Assembly (NCBI GenBank): GCA_046328525.1
Contig: JAXLWK010000004.1
Location: 558,001 to 622,000 of the forward strand
Origin: JBDHWG01 sp046328525
Lineage (GTDB): Bacteria; Chloroflexota; Anaerolineae; Epilineales; JAHCIE01
Length of the DNA: 64,000 nt
Direction of reading: 5' to 3'
How positions within the stretch are numbered: position 1 is the stretch's first letter; every line of letters starts with the position of its first letter. The notes under the pieces were generated by a model. The model had not been told where the DNA came from. It saw nothing but the letters and a program-made list of their open reading frames with translations, and made no database searches. Below are positions 1 through 7,777 of the stretch, one piece after another. Both the position numbers and the translations under genes were made by a program.

Positions 1-335
1 GTCGTCAGCGTGTTGATCGTGGCCGTCGGCGCGCAGCTTGTGGTGTTGACGGTCAGGTTAACGTTGTCAATGTACGCGCCAAAATCGCCTGGGCGGGTCG
101 CGGCGTTGGCGCTCTGGAAGACAAAGGCAATCCACACCTGCGAGTGACCGAGGGCGCTTGTACCGGCGCCGTCGAAGTCGCTGAGGTCAATGTGGTCACG
201 CCCGCAGTAGGGCGACCAATCCGCGTTATGCCCGGCGTTCCAGTGGCCGTAGAAATTGTAGCCGTCAATCGAGACCAGGGCCTTGAGATAGTCTGCTCCT
301 CCGGAGCAGTTGGCGCCTTGGCACCAGCTGGCCGT
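1..335 (-). pseudogene. Continuation of the interrupted secreted protein, beyond the in-frame TGA
   Basis: Reading on in the same frame past the TGA at 336-338 gives 111 more codons without another stop up to the window edge. The product looks like genuine protein: it starts TASWCQGANCSGG, continues with DYLKALVSIDGYNFYGHWN and reaches GDFGAYIDNVNLTV, the pattern of an extracellular beta-sandwich domain. The first half of that domain is encoded before the TGA. The stop therefore splits one domain, and TGG (Trp) would fit the position. It may be a nonsense mutation, a base-call error or readthrough. The 3' end lies outside the window. Confidence 0.6.
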
Positions 336-848
336 TCAGTAGTCGTAGTAGAGCAGGCCGGCCGTGGCGTTCGTCAGATCAAGTGGACCGTAGAACGCCC
401 AGGAGTTGGTGTTGGCGGCGTACGGACCATCGCAGGGCAGCGTTGAGCCGTTTGCGCCGCCGCCAATCGCCCAATTCAGGTGGTTCGATCCGTTGGCGCA
501 GCGGTTCGACCAGTAGTACTCCCCACCTGTCGCGCCGTTGTCGTCCCGGGTTGACCAGAGACCGTTCGGCCACGTGCCGTCGAAGTTCTCATCCAGCAGG
601 ACCGTCCAGTCATTCGCCTTGAGCGGGAGTTTCAACGCCGGTCCGGACGGCAGGGACTGCTCAAGGGTCATCGGCTGGCTCACCCGGCCCCGCCCGTGAG
701 ATGCCTCCGGTTCCTGGGCGGCCGGACCGGCGACGGCGGGCAGGGCGAGGAGGAAGCCGAGGGCGCCGGCCGCGACAAGCAGGGTCAGAAACGGAATCCA
801 TTTTGCGAAACGTGTCAGGTCTTCCTTCGCTTTCGTTGCGGATGGCAT
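336..848 (-). CDS. Secreted protein, N-terminal part, ended by an in-frame TGA
   Basis: Encodes 170 residues with a long N-terminal hydrophobic segment (about residues 15-40, ending LALPAVAG), so export is likely. A low-complexity linker follows, then the start of an extracellular domain (WTVLLDENFDGTWPNGLW) typical of carbohydrate-binding or immune-inhibitor-A-like beta-sandwich modules. The start has a good ribosome binding site, GGGGAGG six bases before ATG. The ORF stops at TGA 336-338 in the middle of a strand (GLLYYDY), and the same frame stays open to the window edge. The function is unknown; the domain type is inferred from style, not from a recognised catalytic motif. Confidence 0.6.
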   Translation of the reverse strand: MPSATKAKEDLTRFAKWIPFLTLLVAAGALGFLLALPAVAGPAAQEPEASHGRGRVSQPMTLEQSLPSGPALKLPLKANDWTVLLDENFDGTWPNGLWSTRDDNGATGGEYYWSNRCANGSNHLNWAIGGGANGSTLPCDGPYAANTNSWAFYGPLDLTNATAGLLYYDY

Positions 849-1365
849 GTTGTCCTCCCCAAAGGAGTTATTTGGATCGCGCGAAGATTTGGAAAATGCG
901 GACCATGGAATTTTGGACCGCGAAAACTTGGACCACGAAGGACACGAAAGGACGCGAAGGACGCGAAAGGGTTGTCACCCGATGGGTCGAGGCGCGCCAT
1001 CCCGAATTTCGTCGCAATAGGGGGAAGGGGAGAAAACCCTCTGGCCCCCCTCGCCCCTTGTGGGAGAGGGGCTGGGGGTGAGGGCCGAACCAGGAACTTC
1101 GGGATGACTCGCGTTTGTGTGGGCGGGCAAGGCGCGTTTCTGCTGCGGGCAAAACAAAAGCAGGTTCCCCTCCGCGCTCATCGCTGTGTCCAGCGCGGCT
1201 GAGAACCTGCCCTAGATAATATCCGCCCCCGGCTGACATCGCTGTCCCCCCGAGACACGCTGTCTCAGGTCGCGTAGCGAACCGGGCCGCCACGTGACCC
1301 GAGGCGGGCGGTACATGTTGTTATCGTGTCTCTCCGTCTTCCTGTAGCGCCGACTCAAGTCGGCG
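849..1365. other. Gene-free stretch with short repeats
   Basis: No convincing gene. It holds an imperfect direct repeat of GACGCGAAGG-like units (about 930-970), a palindrome with CCCCTC/GAGGGG arms (about 1045-1075) of a family seen again near 6.6, 10.0 and 41.5 kb, and the 3' palindrome that runs into the next gene's stop codon. Small hairpins around 1180-1265 were noticed but not interpreted. Confidence 0.5.
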
Positions 1366-1370
1366 CTACA
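1343..1370. repeat. Palindrome TGTAGCGCCGACT/AGTCGGCGCTACA
   Basis: Two perfect 13-base arms around a CA centre. Related AGTCGGC/GCCGACT palindromes occur at 29870-29925 and, as fragments, near 6690 and 52595. It lies at the 3' end of the phasin-like gene and may also act as its terminator, although no T-run follows. It contains that gene's TAG stop. Confidence 0.8.
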
Positions 1371-2136
1371 GCTTTCCCGCTCCCTCGGCGTCGGCGAGTT
1401 GCATCTCCACCGCGCGAAGAATCGTGATGCGCCGCTGGTGTTTCTCTTCGTACTGCTGCACCTTGCGCAGCTCCTGCGGCGTCAAGGCCGGAATCTGGGT
1501 CAGGATTTGCGTTGCCGACAGCCCCCGGTAGCCGGGGAACGGCTCTTTCATGCGCGGCGCAGGCTTTGGCGGCGCGGCGACTTGCTCCTCGGCAGAAGTC
1601 GCCCTGGGGGCAGCGGGCGCGTGGTCGGCGGTCGCTGGGAGCGGCGGCGGCGCGCTGATGGCCGTCGGAGGCGGAGGGACGGCGTCGGTGGGCTGCGGCT
1701 TGCGGCCGAGCATCGCCACCATCTCCTCGATCCACTCCGTCGGCACCTCGCCGGCGTGCTCGGCCTTGACGCGATTCTTCTCTTCGAGCACCTGGTCGAG
1801 GGCAGCCATGAGCCGGCAGATGGTCTCTTCGAGCTGACGCACTTCCGTCAGCGTCGGCATGCGGCGCAGCTGCATCAGATACCGCAGGTAGTCTTCGATA
1901 TGCTCCTCAAAGTCGCGCTCACTGTGGTAGCCAAAGGGAAGCACCCAATGCACCCGGTCCTTTGGCCCGCGCCGCACCAGGGTGCGCACCAGGCGCGTCG
2001 ACTCTTGCTCGGTCACGACGACAGCGCCCAGGGTCGCGCGAAACGTCATCCCCGCCGTATGGCGCGCCAGCTTGACGCTCGATTGGGGAACGCGCACAAC
2101 ACCGCGCCTCAAGCGTTCCATCTGTTCGGTGTCCAT
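1366..2136 (-). CDS. Phasin-like coiled-coil protein with C-terminal DUF8129-like motif
   Basis: 256 residues from the ATG giving MDTEQMERLRRG; an upstream in-frame ATG (2214) would add a poor, basic leader. A helical middle (about residues 30-150) contains LPTRSD-like text (MPTLTEVRQLEETICRLMAA) followed by a coiled coil, which resembles polyhydroxyalkanoate granule-associated (phasin) proteins. A Pro/Ala-rich linker leads to a compact C-terminal motif (YRGLSATQIL then LTPQELRKVQQYEEKHQRR), matching the short LTxxELxxVxxYExxxxxR module found in actinobacterial and Chloroflexota proteins. The job is inferred only: a granule- or surface-associated structural protein. The stop codon lies inside a palindromic repeat. 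Confidence 0.6.
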   Translation of the reverse strand: MDTEQMERLRRGVVRVPQSSVKLARHTAGMTFRATLGAVVVTEQESTRLVRTLVRRGPKDRVHWVLPFGYHSERDFEEHIEDYLRYLMQLRRMPTLTEVRQLEETICRLMAALDQVLEEKNRVKAEHAGEVPTEWIEEMVAMLGRKPQPTDAVPPPPTAISAPPPLPATADHAPAAPRATSAEEQVAAPPKPAPRMKEPFPGYRGLSATQILTQIPALTPQELRKVQQYEEKHQRRITILRAVEMQLADAEGAGKL

Positions 2137-2208
2137 GTGAAAGTTCCTGTTTTGCAGCTGCGCATGTGGGCCGAATGAATGGGCGGGATCATCGCAGCGT
2201 AGCGCGCG

Positions 2209-2226
2209 TACCACAGATTTGTGGTA
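2209..2226. promoter_or_regulatory. Inverted repeat TACCACA-N4-TGTGGTA overlapping a -10-like box
   Basis: Perfect 7-base arms. The right arm runs into GGTATAAT (2223-2230) on the plus strand, and a minus-strand TATAAT lies at 2250-2255. It could be an operator for the phasin-like gene or part of the origin region. Confidence 0.35.
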
Positions 2227-2280
2227 TAATGACGCAGTGCGCCAATACCATTATATCACAGAACGCCGCGCGCTACTATA

Positions 2281-2829
2281 GTGGATTCCTCACCCGGTTG
2301 TGGTGAAAGATACACGGGCGGGGAAAGAATCTTCATTCGCAATAGTTGAATCATAAAAAATGTAGTCGTCGTAGGGGCTTGGGAAATGTGGATAACCGGG
2401 ACGGGGGCGCGGAGCGTCACAAGATACCGCCGCCGGACGGCACGGCATGTGGCCCGGTGGTAGGGTGACGCGGTGGAGCGTCGGTTGTGGACCGGCGTTG
2501 CCTGTGGAGAGCGCCGGACATCTGGTCCACATCGCAGCCGCCTTGTCCGGGGCCGCCCACCGGTGGGGGCGCGGCTGCCGCCACAGCACAAGACGGCGGT
2601 CCACAGAGGACAACGGCGTGGGGATTGTGGGGATGCGCCTGGGGATTGCGCGGCGAATATCCCCAGGCGTGTCCACAAGACATAACAGCGCCAGGAAGGG
2701 GCATGTTATCCCCACCTGGCGGCAGTTTTCCCCATACTTTAATGGGTTATCCACAGGTGCGCCGTGGAATCGGTTATTTGGGGGCGCAATCCAACCGGCT
2801 GGGTTTGCGCGTGAACTTCCCCTGACGCC
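2281..2829. other. oriC: Candidate chromosomal replication origin (oriC)
   Basis: Gene-free stretch beside dnaA with two exact DnaA boxes: TTATCCACA at 2747-2755 (plus) and its complement TGTGGATAA at 2387-2395. Near matches include TTATCCCCA at 2706-2714, TTTTCCCCA at 2726-2734, GTGTCCACA at 2669-2677 and TGGTCCACA at 2523-2531. An AT-rich segment at 2331-2365 (including TCATAAAAAA) beside the 2387 box is a candidate unwinding element. dnaA adjacency and box clustering are standard oriC hallmarks; function is inferred. Confidence 0.75.
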
Positions 2830-4203
2830 TTAGTGGTGGTAGAGGCGCTCGCGGATGGCGATGATGTCCTTGCGCAGGGCCTCGTTGGTCTCCTCCTGCT
2901 GCCCGATGCGCTCGATGCCGTGGAGGACGGTGGTGTGGTCGCGGCGCAGCTTCAGCCCGATCTGGGGCAGGGACGCCCGGCCATCCTCGCGCATCAGGTA
3001 CATGGCGACGTGGCGCGGGGTGACGATGCGCTGGGTGCGCTTGCTGCTGAGCAGCTCCTCCAGGGAAACGCGGTAGTGCTCGGCCACGGCCACCAGGATG
3101 AGGTCCATGTCGGGGGCCGGCCGCGCGACGTCGGCGCTGAGGATGCGCTGCGCGGTCTGGACGGTGAGCGGCTCGTGGGTCAGCTCTGTCCGCCCAATGA
3201 CCTGGACGAGGGCGCCCTCAAGCTCGCGGATATTGCTCTGGACACGCTGGGCGATGAGCTGGAGGACGTCATCCGAGACGGCCAGGTGCTTCGCCTCGGC
3301 GTGGGACTTGAGGATGGCGATGCGCATCTCCAGGTCCGGCGGCTGGACGTCGGCGACCAGGCCGGCCTCGAAGCGGGAGCGCAGGCGGGCTTCCAGGGGC
3401 ATCAGGGCGTGGGGGCGGCGATCGCTGGAGATGACGATCTGCCGGTTGGCGGCGTGCATGGCGTTGAAGGTGTGGAACACCTCTTCCTGGGTCATCTCCT
3501 TGCCGATCAGGAACTGGATGTCGTCCAGCAGGAGGACGTCCACCTGGCGGTAGCGGTTGCGGAAGTCTTCCTGGGTCTGGGTGCGGATCGCGCCGACCAG
3601 GTCGTTGGTGAACATCTCGGTGGTCACGTAGCGCACGCGGTAGCGGCGGGCGGCCAGGTGGTGGCCGATGGCCTGCAAGAGATGGGTCTTCCCCAGCCCG
3701 ACGCCGCCGTAGAGGAACAACGGGTTGAAGCGGGAGGCAGGGCTTTCGGCGACGGCGCTCGCGGCAGCGAAGGCGAGCTTGTTGCTGTCGCCGACGATGA
3801 AATTGGCGAAGGTATACTTCGCGTTCAGCTCCGGACGCTCGAAGGCGAGGGGCGTCTGATTGGCCTTCGCCGCGCGCCCGGCGCTCCCGTTCTCAGCGGG
3901 TGGGCGCGTCTCGGCGGGGCGGCTCCCGTTCGCGCCGCTGCTGCTGACGACGACGCGGAAGTCCAGGGGGCGGCACGCGATGCGGCTGATGGCGCGGCGC
4001 ACTTCGGCGCCGAGGCGGTTCTCAATCCAGTCTTTGCCATACGCATTGGGCGTACTGATGAGCAGAAGCTCGCCGTCAAAGCCGATGGCGCGTGTGGGCC
4101 GCAGCCAGGTGTCGAACGTCGCCACGGTGACGCTCAGCTCGAGGTCGCCGAGGGCGGCTTGCCACAACTCGTCTGGGGTCTGATGTGAGGACATGGCGCT
4201 CAT
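2830..4203 (-). CDS. dnaA: Chromosomal replication initiator protein DnaA
   Basis: 457 residues from the ATG giving MSAMSSHQTP; the longer ORF start adds 21 unlikely residues. DnaA binds 9-base boxes at oriC, melts the origin and loads the helicase. Domain I (ELWQAALGDLE, TWLRP) is at the N terminus, followed by a short linker. The AAA+ core has Walker A GGVGLGKT near residue 166 and Walker B LLLDDIQFL. The C-terminal helix-turn-helix carries the DnaA signature in LKLRRDHTTVLHGIERI. The length is normal. The candidate oriC lies immediately downstream and a likely promoter lies about 250 bases upstream. dnaN is not adjacent, unlike many bacteria. Confidence 0.97.
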   Translation of the reverse strand: MSAMSSHQTPDELWQAALGDLELSVTVATFDTWLRPTRAIGFDGELLLISTPNAYGKDWIENRLGAEVRRAISRIACRPLDFRVVVSSSGANGSRPAETRPPAENGSAGRAAKANQTPLAFERPELNAKYTFANFIVGDSNKLAFAAASAVAESPASRFNPLFLYGGVGLGKTHLLQAIGHHLAARRYRVRYVTTEMFTNDLVGAIRTQTQEDFRNRYRQVDVLLLDDIQFLIGKEMTQEEVFHTFNAMHAANRQIVISSDRRPHALMPLEARLRSRFEAGLVADVQPPDLEMRIAILKSHAEAKHLAVSDDVLQLIAQRVQSNIRELEGALVQVIGRTELTHEPLTVQTAQRILSADVARPAPDMDLILVAVAEHYRVSLEELLSSKRTQRIVTPRHVAMYLMREDGRASLPQIGLKLRRDHTTVLHGIERIGQQEETNEALRKDIIAIRERLYHH

Positions 4204-4453
4204 AAGGCCTAACTCTGTGCCAAAATAGCGACTCGTAACTAATAGTCGCGCTTGAAAGGGACACAAAAAGACACTCGGCGGCGCGTGCAGCGAAGATTGC
4301 CGCGAACGACAGAGATGGAACGGGATGATCGAGTGTGTATCTGCCGCGCAGTTGCCCTGGGTCTGTCATCTCGGATGACACGAAGGCGGGTTTCGAGCGT
4401 CCCTTGGAGGCGGGAGAACCCGGTAGGCAGGGGTCTGCGTACTGTGGAGCCTC

Positions 4454-4482
4454 ATTGTAGCCCAGATTCTGATTCGACGCAA
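4454..4482 (-). promoter_or_regulatory. Candidate dnaA promoter
   Basis: On the minus strand TTGCGT (4477-4482) and TACAAT (4454-4459) are separated by 17 bases, pointing to dnaA with a leader of roughly 240 bases. Confidence 0.4.
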
Positions 4483-4663
4483 TGGCACGGATGTTCTTGT
4501 GTACAACCCGCCTATGCCAGTTTGGGCGAGATTGGGCTATCTAGGGGTGACGCACTGCACCGGAGCAACTAATTACAGGCCCTGTGGGCTAGTGCCGGGC
4601 GGCGGCCGGGGCTGGCAGAAAATTCACAATCGGAGACCGAAATCTTAAGGAAAGATGAGGGTC

Positions 4664-4692
4664 TTGTTCGCCCCCTTACGGTCGGCTATAAT
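4664..4692 (+). promoter_or_regulatory. Promoter of the histidine kinase/response regulator pair
   Basis: TTGTTC (4664-4669), 17-base spacer, TATAAT (4687-4692). It lies inside the longest possible kinase ORF and so excludes the 4655 start in favour of ATG 4730. Confidence 0.7.
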
Positions 4693-4729
4693 TGTTTTGG
4701 TTGGACGAAAACGATTGCGAGAGTGGAGC

Positions 4730-5893
4730 ATGCCCTTCCTACCTAATACGCGGCCTATCCAGATTGTCGAGCGCCTGCGTTGGGGGTTGCCCATTCTCAT
4801 CCTGCTCTTCGTCGTCGGCGAGCTGCTCATCGAGCAACGCTTCATAGACCCGCTCGGCCCCAACGCGCGCTTCACCACGAGCGTCCTCGTCTACGGCCTC
4901 ATCGGGCCGATGGTGACGTGGTGGGTGCTGACGTGGATCGCGGCGAACCTGCGGCGGCAGGAGGCGGCGGAGGAGCAGATTCGGCTGCTCAACCGCGAGC
5001 TTGAGGAGCGCGTGACGCAGCGCACCGGCCAGCTGCGCGACGCCTTGCAGCAGCTCCAGGACCGCAATGAGGAGCTGGAGCAGGCGAACCAGGAGCTGAC
5101 CGAGCTGGACCGGCTGAAATCGGAGTTCGTATCCATGGTCAGCCACGAGCTGCGCGCGCCCCTGACCAACATCAACGGCGCGGTCGAGCTGCTGATACTG
5201 GACGGCGTGCTGGACCCGCACCAGCGCACCATGCTCCAGATCATCGGCGAGCAGACGCAGCGCCTGACCCGCCTGGTGCAAGGTATCCTCAACGTCTCGC
5301 GGATCGAGGCGCGGCGGCTCCAGCTTCGGCAGGAGAACGTGGACGTGAGCGCCCTCATCCGACGAGTCGCCCAGGATACTGGCAGTATCTCGACGCGGAG
5401 CGTGGACGTCAGCCTGCCGGCCCGGCCGGTGGTGGCGTGGGCCGACGCGGACCGGGTCGAGGAAGTGTTGACAAATCTGATTGATAATGCGTTGAAATAT
5501 TCCGAGCCGTCGTCTTCGGTGAATGTACAAGGCTCTGTCGTCGAGGATGAAGTGGTGATCGCGGTGACGGACCGCGGGGTCGGGATCCCGACCCAACAGC
5601 TCCACCGCATCTTCGAGAAGTTCCACCGCGTGGAACAGGGCGACGACCGAGAGACATACGGCCACGGCCTGGGACTCTACATCGCGCGGGGGCTGGTGGA
5701 GGCCCTCGGCGGCCGCATCTGGGTCGAAAGCGCCGAGGGTGAGGGGTCAACCTTCTATTTTACCCTCCCCGAAGCCAACAGCCCTCACGCCGCCGCACTC
5801 CAGGCCAAGGCCGAGGCGGCGCAGGCAGCGGCGGGCGCCTCAGCGCAGGCTTACCCTCGTCTGCCCAATGGCTCACAACGGAGCGTGCCATGA
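4730..5893 (+). CDS. Membrane sensor histidine kinase
   Basis: 387 residues from ATG 4730; the upstream ATG precedes the promoter. Two membrane helices (about residues 16-35 and 48-70) enclose only a short loop, so no classical periplasmic sensor domain is present. A coiled coil (about 75-135, rich in Glu/Gln) links to a HisKA domain with the phospho-acceptor His139 in VSHELRAPLT. The HATPase domain has the N box LIDNALKYSEP, then DRGVGIP and GHGLGLYIA. The gene overlaps the response regulator by ATGA, so the two are translationally coupled partners. The signal is unknown; the minimal membrane domain suggests it may sense the membrane itself or a partner protein. Confidence 0.9.
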   Translation: MPFLPNTRPIQIVERLRWGLPILILLFVVGELLIEQRFIDPLGPNARFTTSVLVYGLIGPMVTWWVLTWIAANLRRQEAAEEQIRLLNRELEERVTQRTGQLRDALQQLQDRNEELEQANQELTELDRLKSEFVSMVSHELRAPLTNINGAVELLILDGVLDPHQRTMLQIIGEQTQRLTRLVQGILNVSRIEARRLQLRQENVDVSALIRRVAQDTGSISTRSVDVSLPARPVVAWADADRVEEVLTNLIDNALKYSEPSSSVNVQGSVVEDEVVIAVTDRGVGIPTQQLHRIFEKFHRVEQGDDRETYGHGLGLYIARGLVEALGGRIWVESAEGEGSTFYFTLPEANSPHAAALQAKAEAAQAAAGASAQAYPRLPNGSQRSVP

Positions 5894-6600
5894 TTGCAAC
5901 CCAAACCAAATTAGGCGCCCAGGTGCTTGTAATTGACGACGATTCGACCCTGCTGGTGCTTCTGCGCCAGTCCCTGGAGCGCGCCGGCTATACCGTGCAG
6001 ACGGCGGCCAACGGGCTGGCCGGCTTGCAGCAGATGTATGAGCACCGGCCCGATTTGATCGTGCTGGACGTGATGATGCCGCGCATGGACGGCTGGGAGG
6101 CCGTCTCTCGCATCCGCGAGGTGTCCCAGATCCCGGTCATCATGCTGACGGCGAAGGACGAGGAGGCGGACAAGCTGCGCGGCTTCGCCGCCGGCGTGGA
6201 CGACTACGTCACCAAGCCGTTCAGCTTCAGCGAGCTGACGGCGCGCGTCGGCGCGGTGCTCAACCGCGCTCGCCTGGTGGCGCCGGTGCGCATCCGCCGC
6301 GAGCACCGCGTCGGCGACCTGGTGGTGGACCTGGAGAACCGCCGTGTGACGAAGAGCGGCGACATCGTCAACCTGACACCGACGGAGTACAAGCTCCTGG
6401 CGGTGCTGGCCGAGACGCCGGGCCGCGTGGTCTCGCGGGAGCAGCTCCTGTCCCGCGTGTGGGGCGACGAGTACCTCGGCGACACGGACTACATTAAGCG
6501 CTATGTGTGGTATCTGCGCCAGAAGATCGAGGACGACCCGAGCAACCCGGAGTACGTTCTGACGGACCGCGGCTTCGGCTACAGCCTGCGCACGGAGTAA
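5890..6600 (+). CDS. OmpR-family response regulator
   Basis: 236 residues. The receiver domain has the acidic pocket VIDDD, phospho-acceptor Asp60 (LIVLDVMMPRMDGW) and Lys109 (DDYVTKPFS). The C-terminal winged helix (about 135-234, LTPTEYKLLAVLAETPGRVV to YVLTDRGFGYSL) marks an OmpR/PhoB DNA-binding regulator. The start codon overlaps the kinase stop, so it should be phosphorylated by that kinase. The target genes are not evident from the sequence. Confidence 0.95.
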   Translation: MIATQTKLGAQVLVIDDDSTLLVLLRQSLERAGYTVQTAANGLAGLQQMYEHRPDLIVLDVMMPRMDGWEAVSRIREVSQIPVIMLTAKDEEADKLRGFAAGVDDYVTKPFSFSELTARVGAVLNRARLVAPVRIRREHRVGDLVVDLENRRVTKSGDIVNLTPTEYKLLAVLAETPGRVVSREQLLSRVWGDEYLGDTDYIKRYVWYLRQKIEDDPSNPEYVLTDRGFGYSLRTE

Positions 6601-6616
6601 GACCCCCTCATCCCAT

Positions 6617-6637
6617 CCCTCTCCCCGTGGGAGAGGG
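6617..6637. repeat. CCCTCTCCC/GGGAGAGGG palindrome
   Basis: Member of a dispersed family, seen also at 10039-10059, about 1045-1075, 13870-13920 and inside the gene at 41.4 kb. It sits between two convergent genes. Confidence 0.8.
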
Positions 6638-6644
6638 GGCTGTA

Positions 6645-6673
6645 GTAGGGGCAGGTTTCAAACCTGCCCCTAC
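6645..6673. repeat. 29-bp palindrome, GTAGGGGCAGG...CCTGCCCCTAC
   Basis: Perfect inverted repeat with centre TTTCAAA. An identical 29-bp copy lies at 49537-49565 and a diverged copy at 45900-45928. Between convergent genes it could serve as a bidirectional terminator. Confidence 0.9.
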
Positions 6674-6754
6674 GGCTCTTGCGGTCGCAGAACGACTGAA
6701 GTCGTCACTACATACCTGTCACCCCATCTCGAAGTTGTGATACTGGAGTCGTCG

Positions 6755-7768
6755 CTACCCCTCGCGCTCCGACGCCGGCGGCGCGTGCGCCGGCGCACGC
6801 AGCGCGGCGACGCGGTCAATGATCGTCCGCCCCAGCCCGTCCGGGTAGAAGATCATGATCACCATCAGCAGCAGCCCATAGACCACAATCTGATACTCGG
6901 CCGACGACTGCCCGGCCAGGGGCGCGGCCAGCGAGCGGATGACCTCGGTCAGCAGCGTGACGGCGGCCACGCCCACCATGGACCCCCACACGCTGGCGAG
7001 GCCGCCGACCACCACCATCGTGATGAGGATCGCCGAGAGGCCGAAGCCGAACGGCGGCGGGCTGACGAAGTGGAGGTAGAAGGCGTACAGCCCCCCGGCC
7101 AGCCCGGCGAACGCGGCGGCGATGATGAAGACGATGCGCTTGTGCTGCGCCGTGTCCACGCCCATCGTCTCGGCGGCCAGCTCGGAGTCGCGGATCGCGC
7201 GCAGGGCGCGGCCGATATGCGAGTTAACGAGGCGCAGCGAGATGAACAGGACAGCGGCGACGGCGACGAGGACGAGGTAGTAGTAGCGCACGTCGCTGTC
7301 GAAGGCGAAGGGGCCGATGGTGAGCGTGGGGACGCCGGTGATGCCGCTGGGGCCAAGGGTCAGGGCCACCGTCTCGTTGACCAGGACGTAGAAGATGAGC
7401 GTCAGGGCCAGGGTACCCATGGCGAGGGCGTGGCCGCGCAGGTAGAACAGAGGGACGCCGATGAGCACGGCCATGAGGGTGGCGACGGCGATGCCGGCCA
7501 CGAGGGCGAGCCACGGGTTGAGGGTGAGGCGCGTGGTGAGGATGGCGGCGGTGTACGCGCCCAGGCCGTAGAACGCCGGCTGCCCCAGGGACACCTGCCC
7601 GGCGTAGCCCATGAGCAGGGCGAGGCCGACGCCAAGCATGGTGTACAGGCCGATGACGATGAGCAGGCTGTGCCAGTAGGGGCTGGTGACGACGAGGGGC
7701 ACGAGCGCGCCGACGACGAGGAAGATGAGCACGGAGACCTGGTTGGGGCGTTGGCGCAGGCGGCGCAT
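6755..7768 (-). CDS. livM: Branched-chain amino acid-type ABC transporter permease (LivM-like)
   Basis: 337 residues of almost continuous membrane helices. The LivM hallmarks are visible: LGVGLALLMGYAGQVSLGQ near the N terminus, ALRAIRDSELAAETMGVD in the cytoplasmic loop that contacts the ATPase, and FAGLAGGLYAFY. It forms the inner-membrane channel with the LivH-like protein. It is the last gene of the order substrate-binding protein, LivH, LivM. The LivG and LivF ATPases that normally follow are absent: the next gene is on the other strand. The substrate (hydrophobic amino acid, amide or urea) cannot be told. Confidence 0.9.
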   Translation of the reverse strand: MRRLRQRPNQVSVLIFLVVGALVPLVVTSPYWHSLLIVIGLYTMLGVGLALLMGYAGQVSLGQPAFYGLGAYTAAILTTRLTLNPWLALVAGIAVATLMAVLIGVPLFYLRGHALAMGTLALTLIFYVLVNETVALTLGPSGITGVPTLTIGPFAFDSDVRYYYLVLVAVAAVLFISLRLVNSHIGRALRAIRDSELAAETMGVDTAQHKRIVFIIAAAFAGLAGGLYAFYLHFVSPPPFGFGLSAILITMVVVGGLASVWGSMVGVAAVTLLTEVIRSLAAPLAGQSSAEYQIVVYGLLLMVIMIFYPDGLGRTIIDRVAALRAPAHAPPASEREG

Positions 7769-7777
7769 GACGATACC

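Larger units (their letters stand above)
4204..4729. other. Divergent control region between dnaA and the sensor kinase
   Basis: No gene recognised. It contains the two candidate promoters listed separately (minus strand toward dnaA, plus strand toward the kinase). No exact DnaA box was found here, so autoregulation through a perfect box is not supported. Confidence 0.5.

Noticed and set aside
336..338. TGA as a selenocysteine codon
   Set aside because: The domain context fits Trp rather than Cys, no SECIS-like hairpin is obvious, and no selenocysteine machinery gene is in the window.
2833..4188. Long plus-strand ORF of 451 residues across dnaA
   Set aside because: It is an antisense shadow of dnaA: the minus-strand product has every DnaA motif, while the plus product is low-complexity Asp/Glu/Val-rich text without motifs.
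6600..6760. CRISPR-like array from clustered palindromes
   Set aside because: The units are different palindromic families without equal spacers or repeated order, and no cas gene is present.
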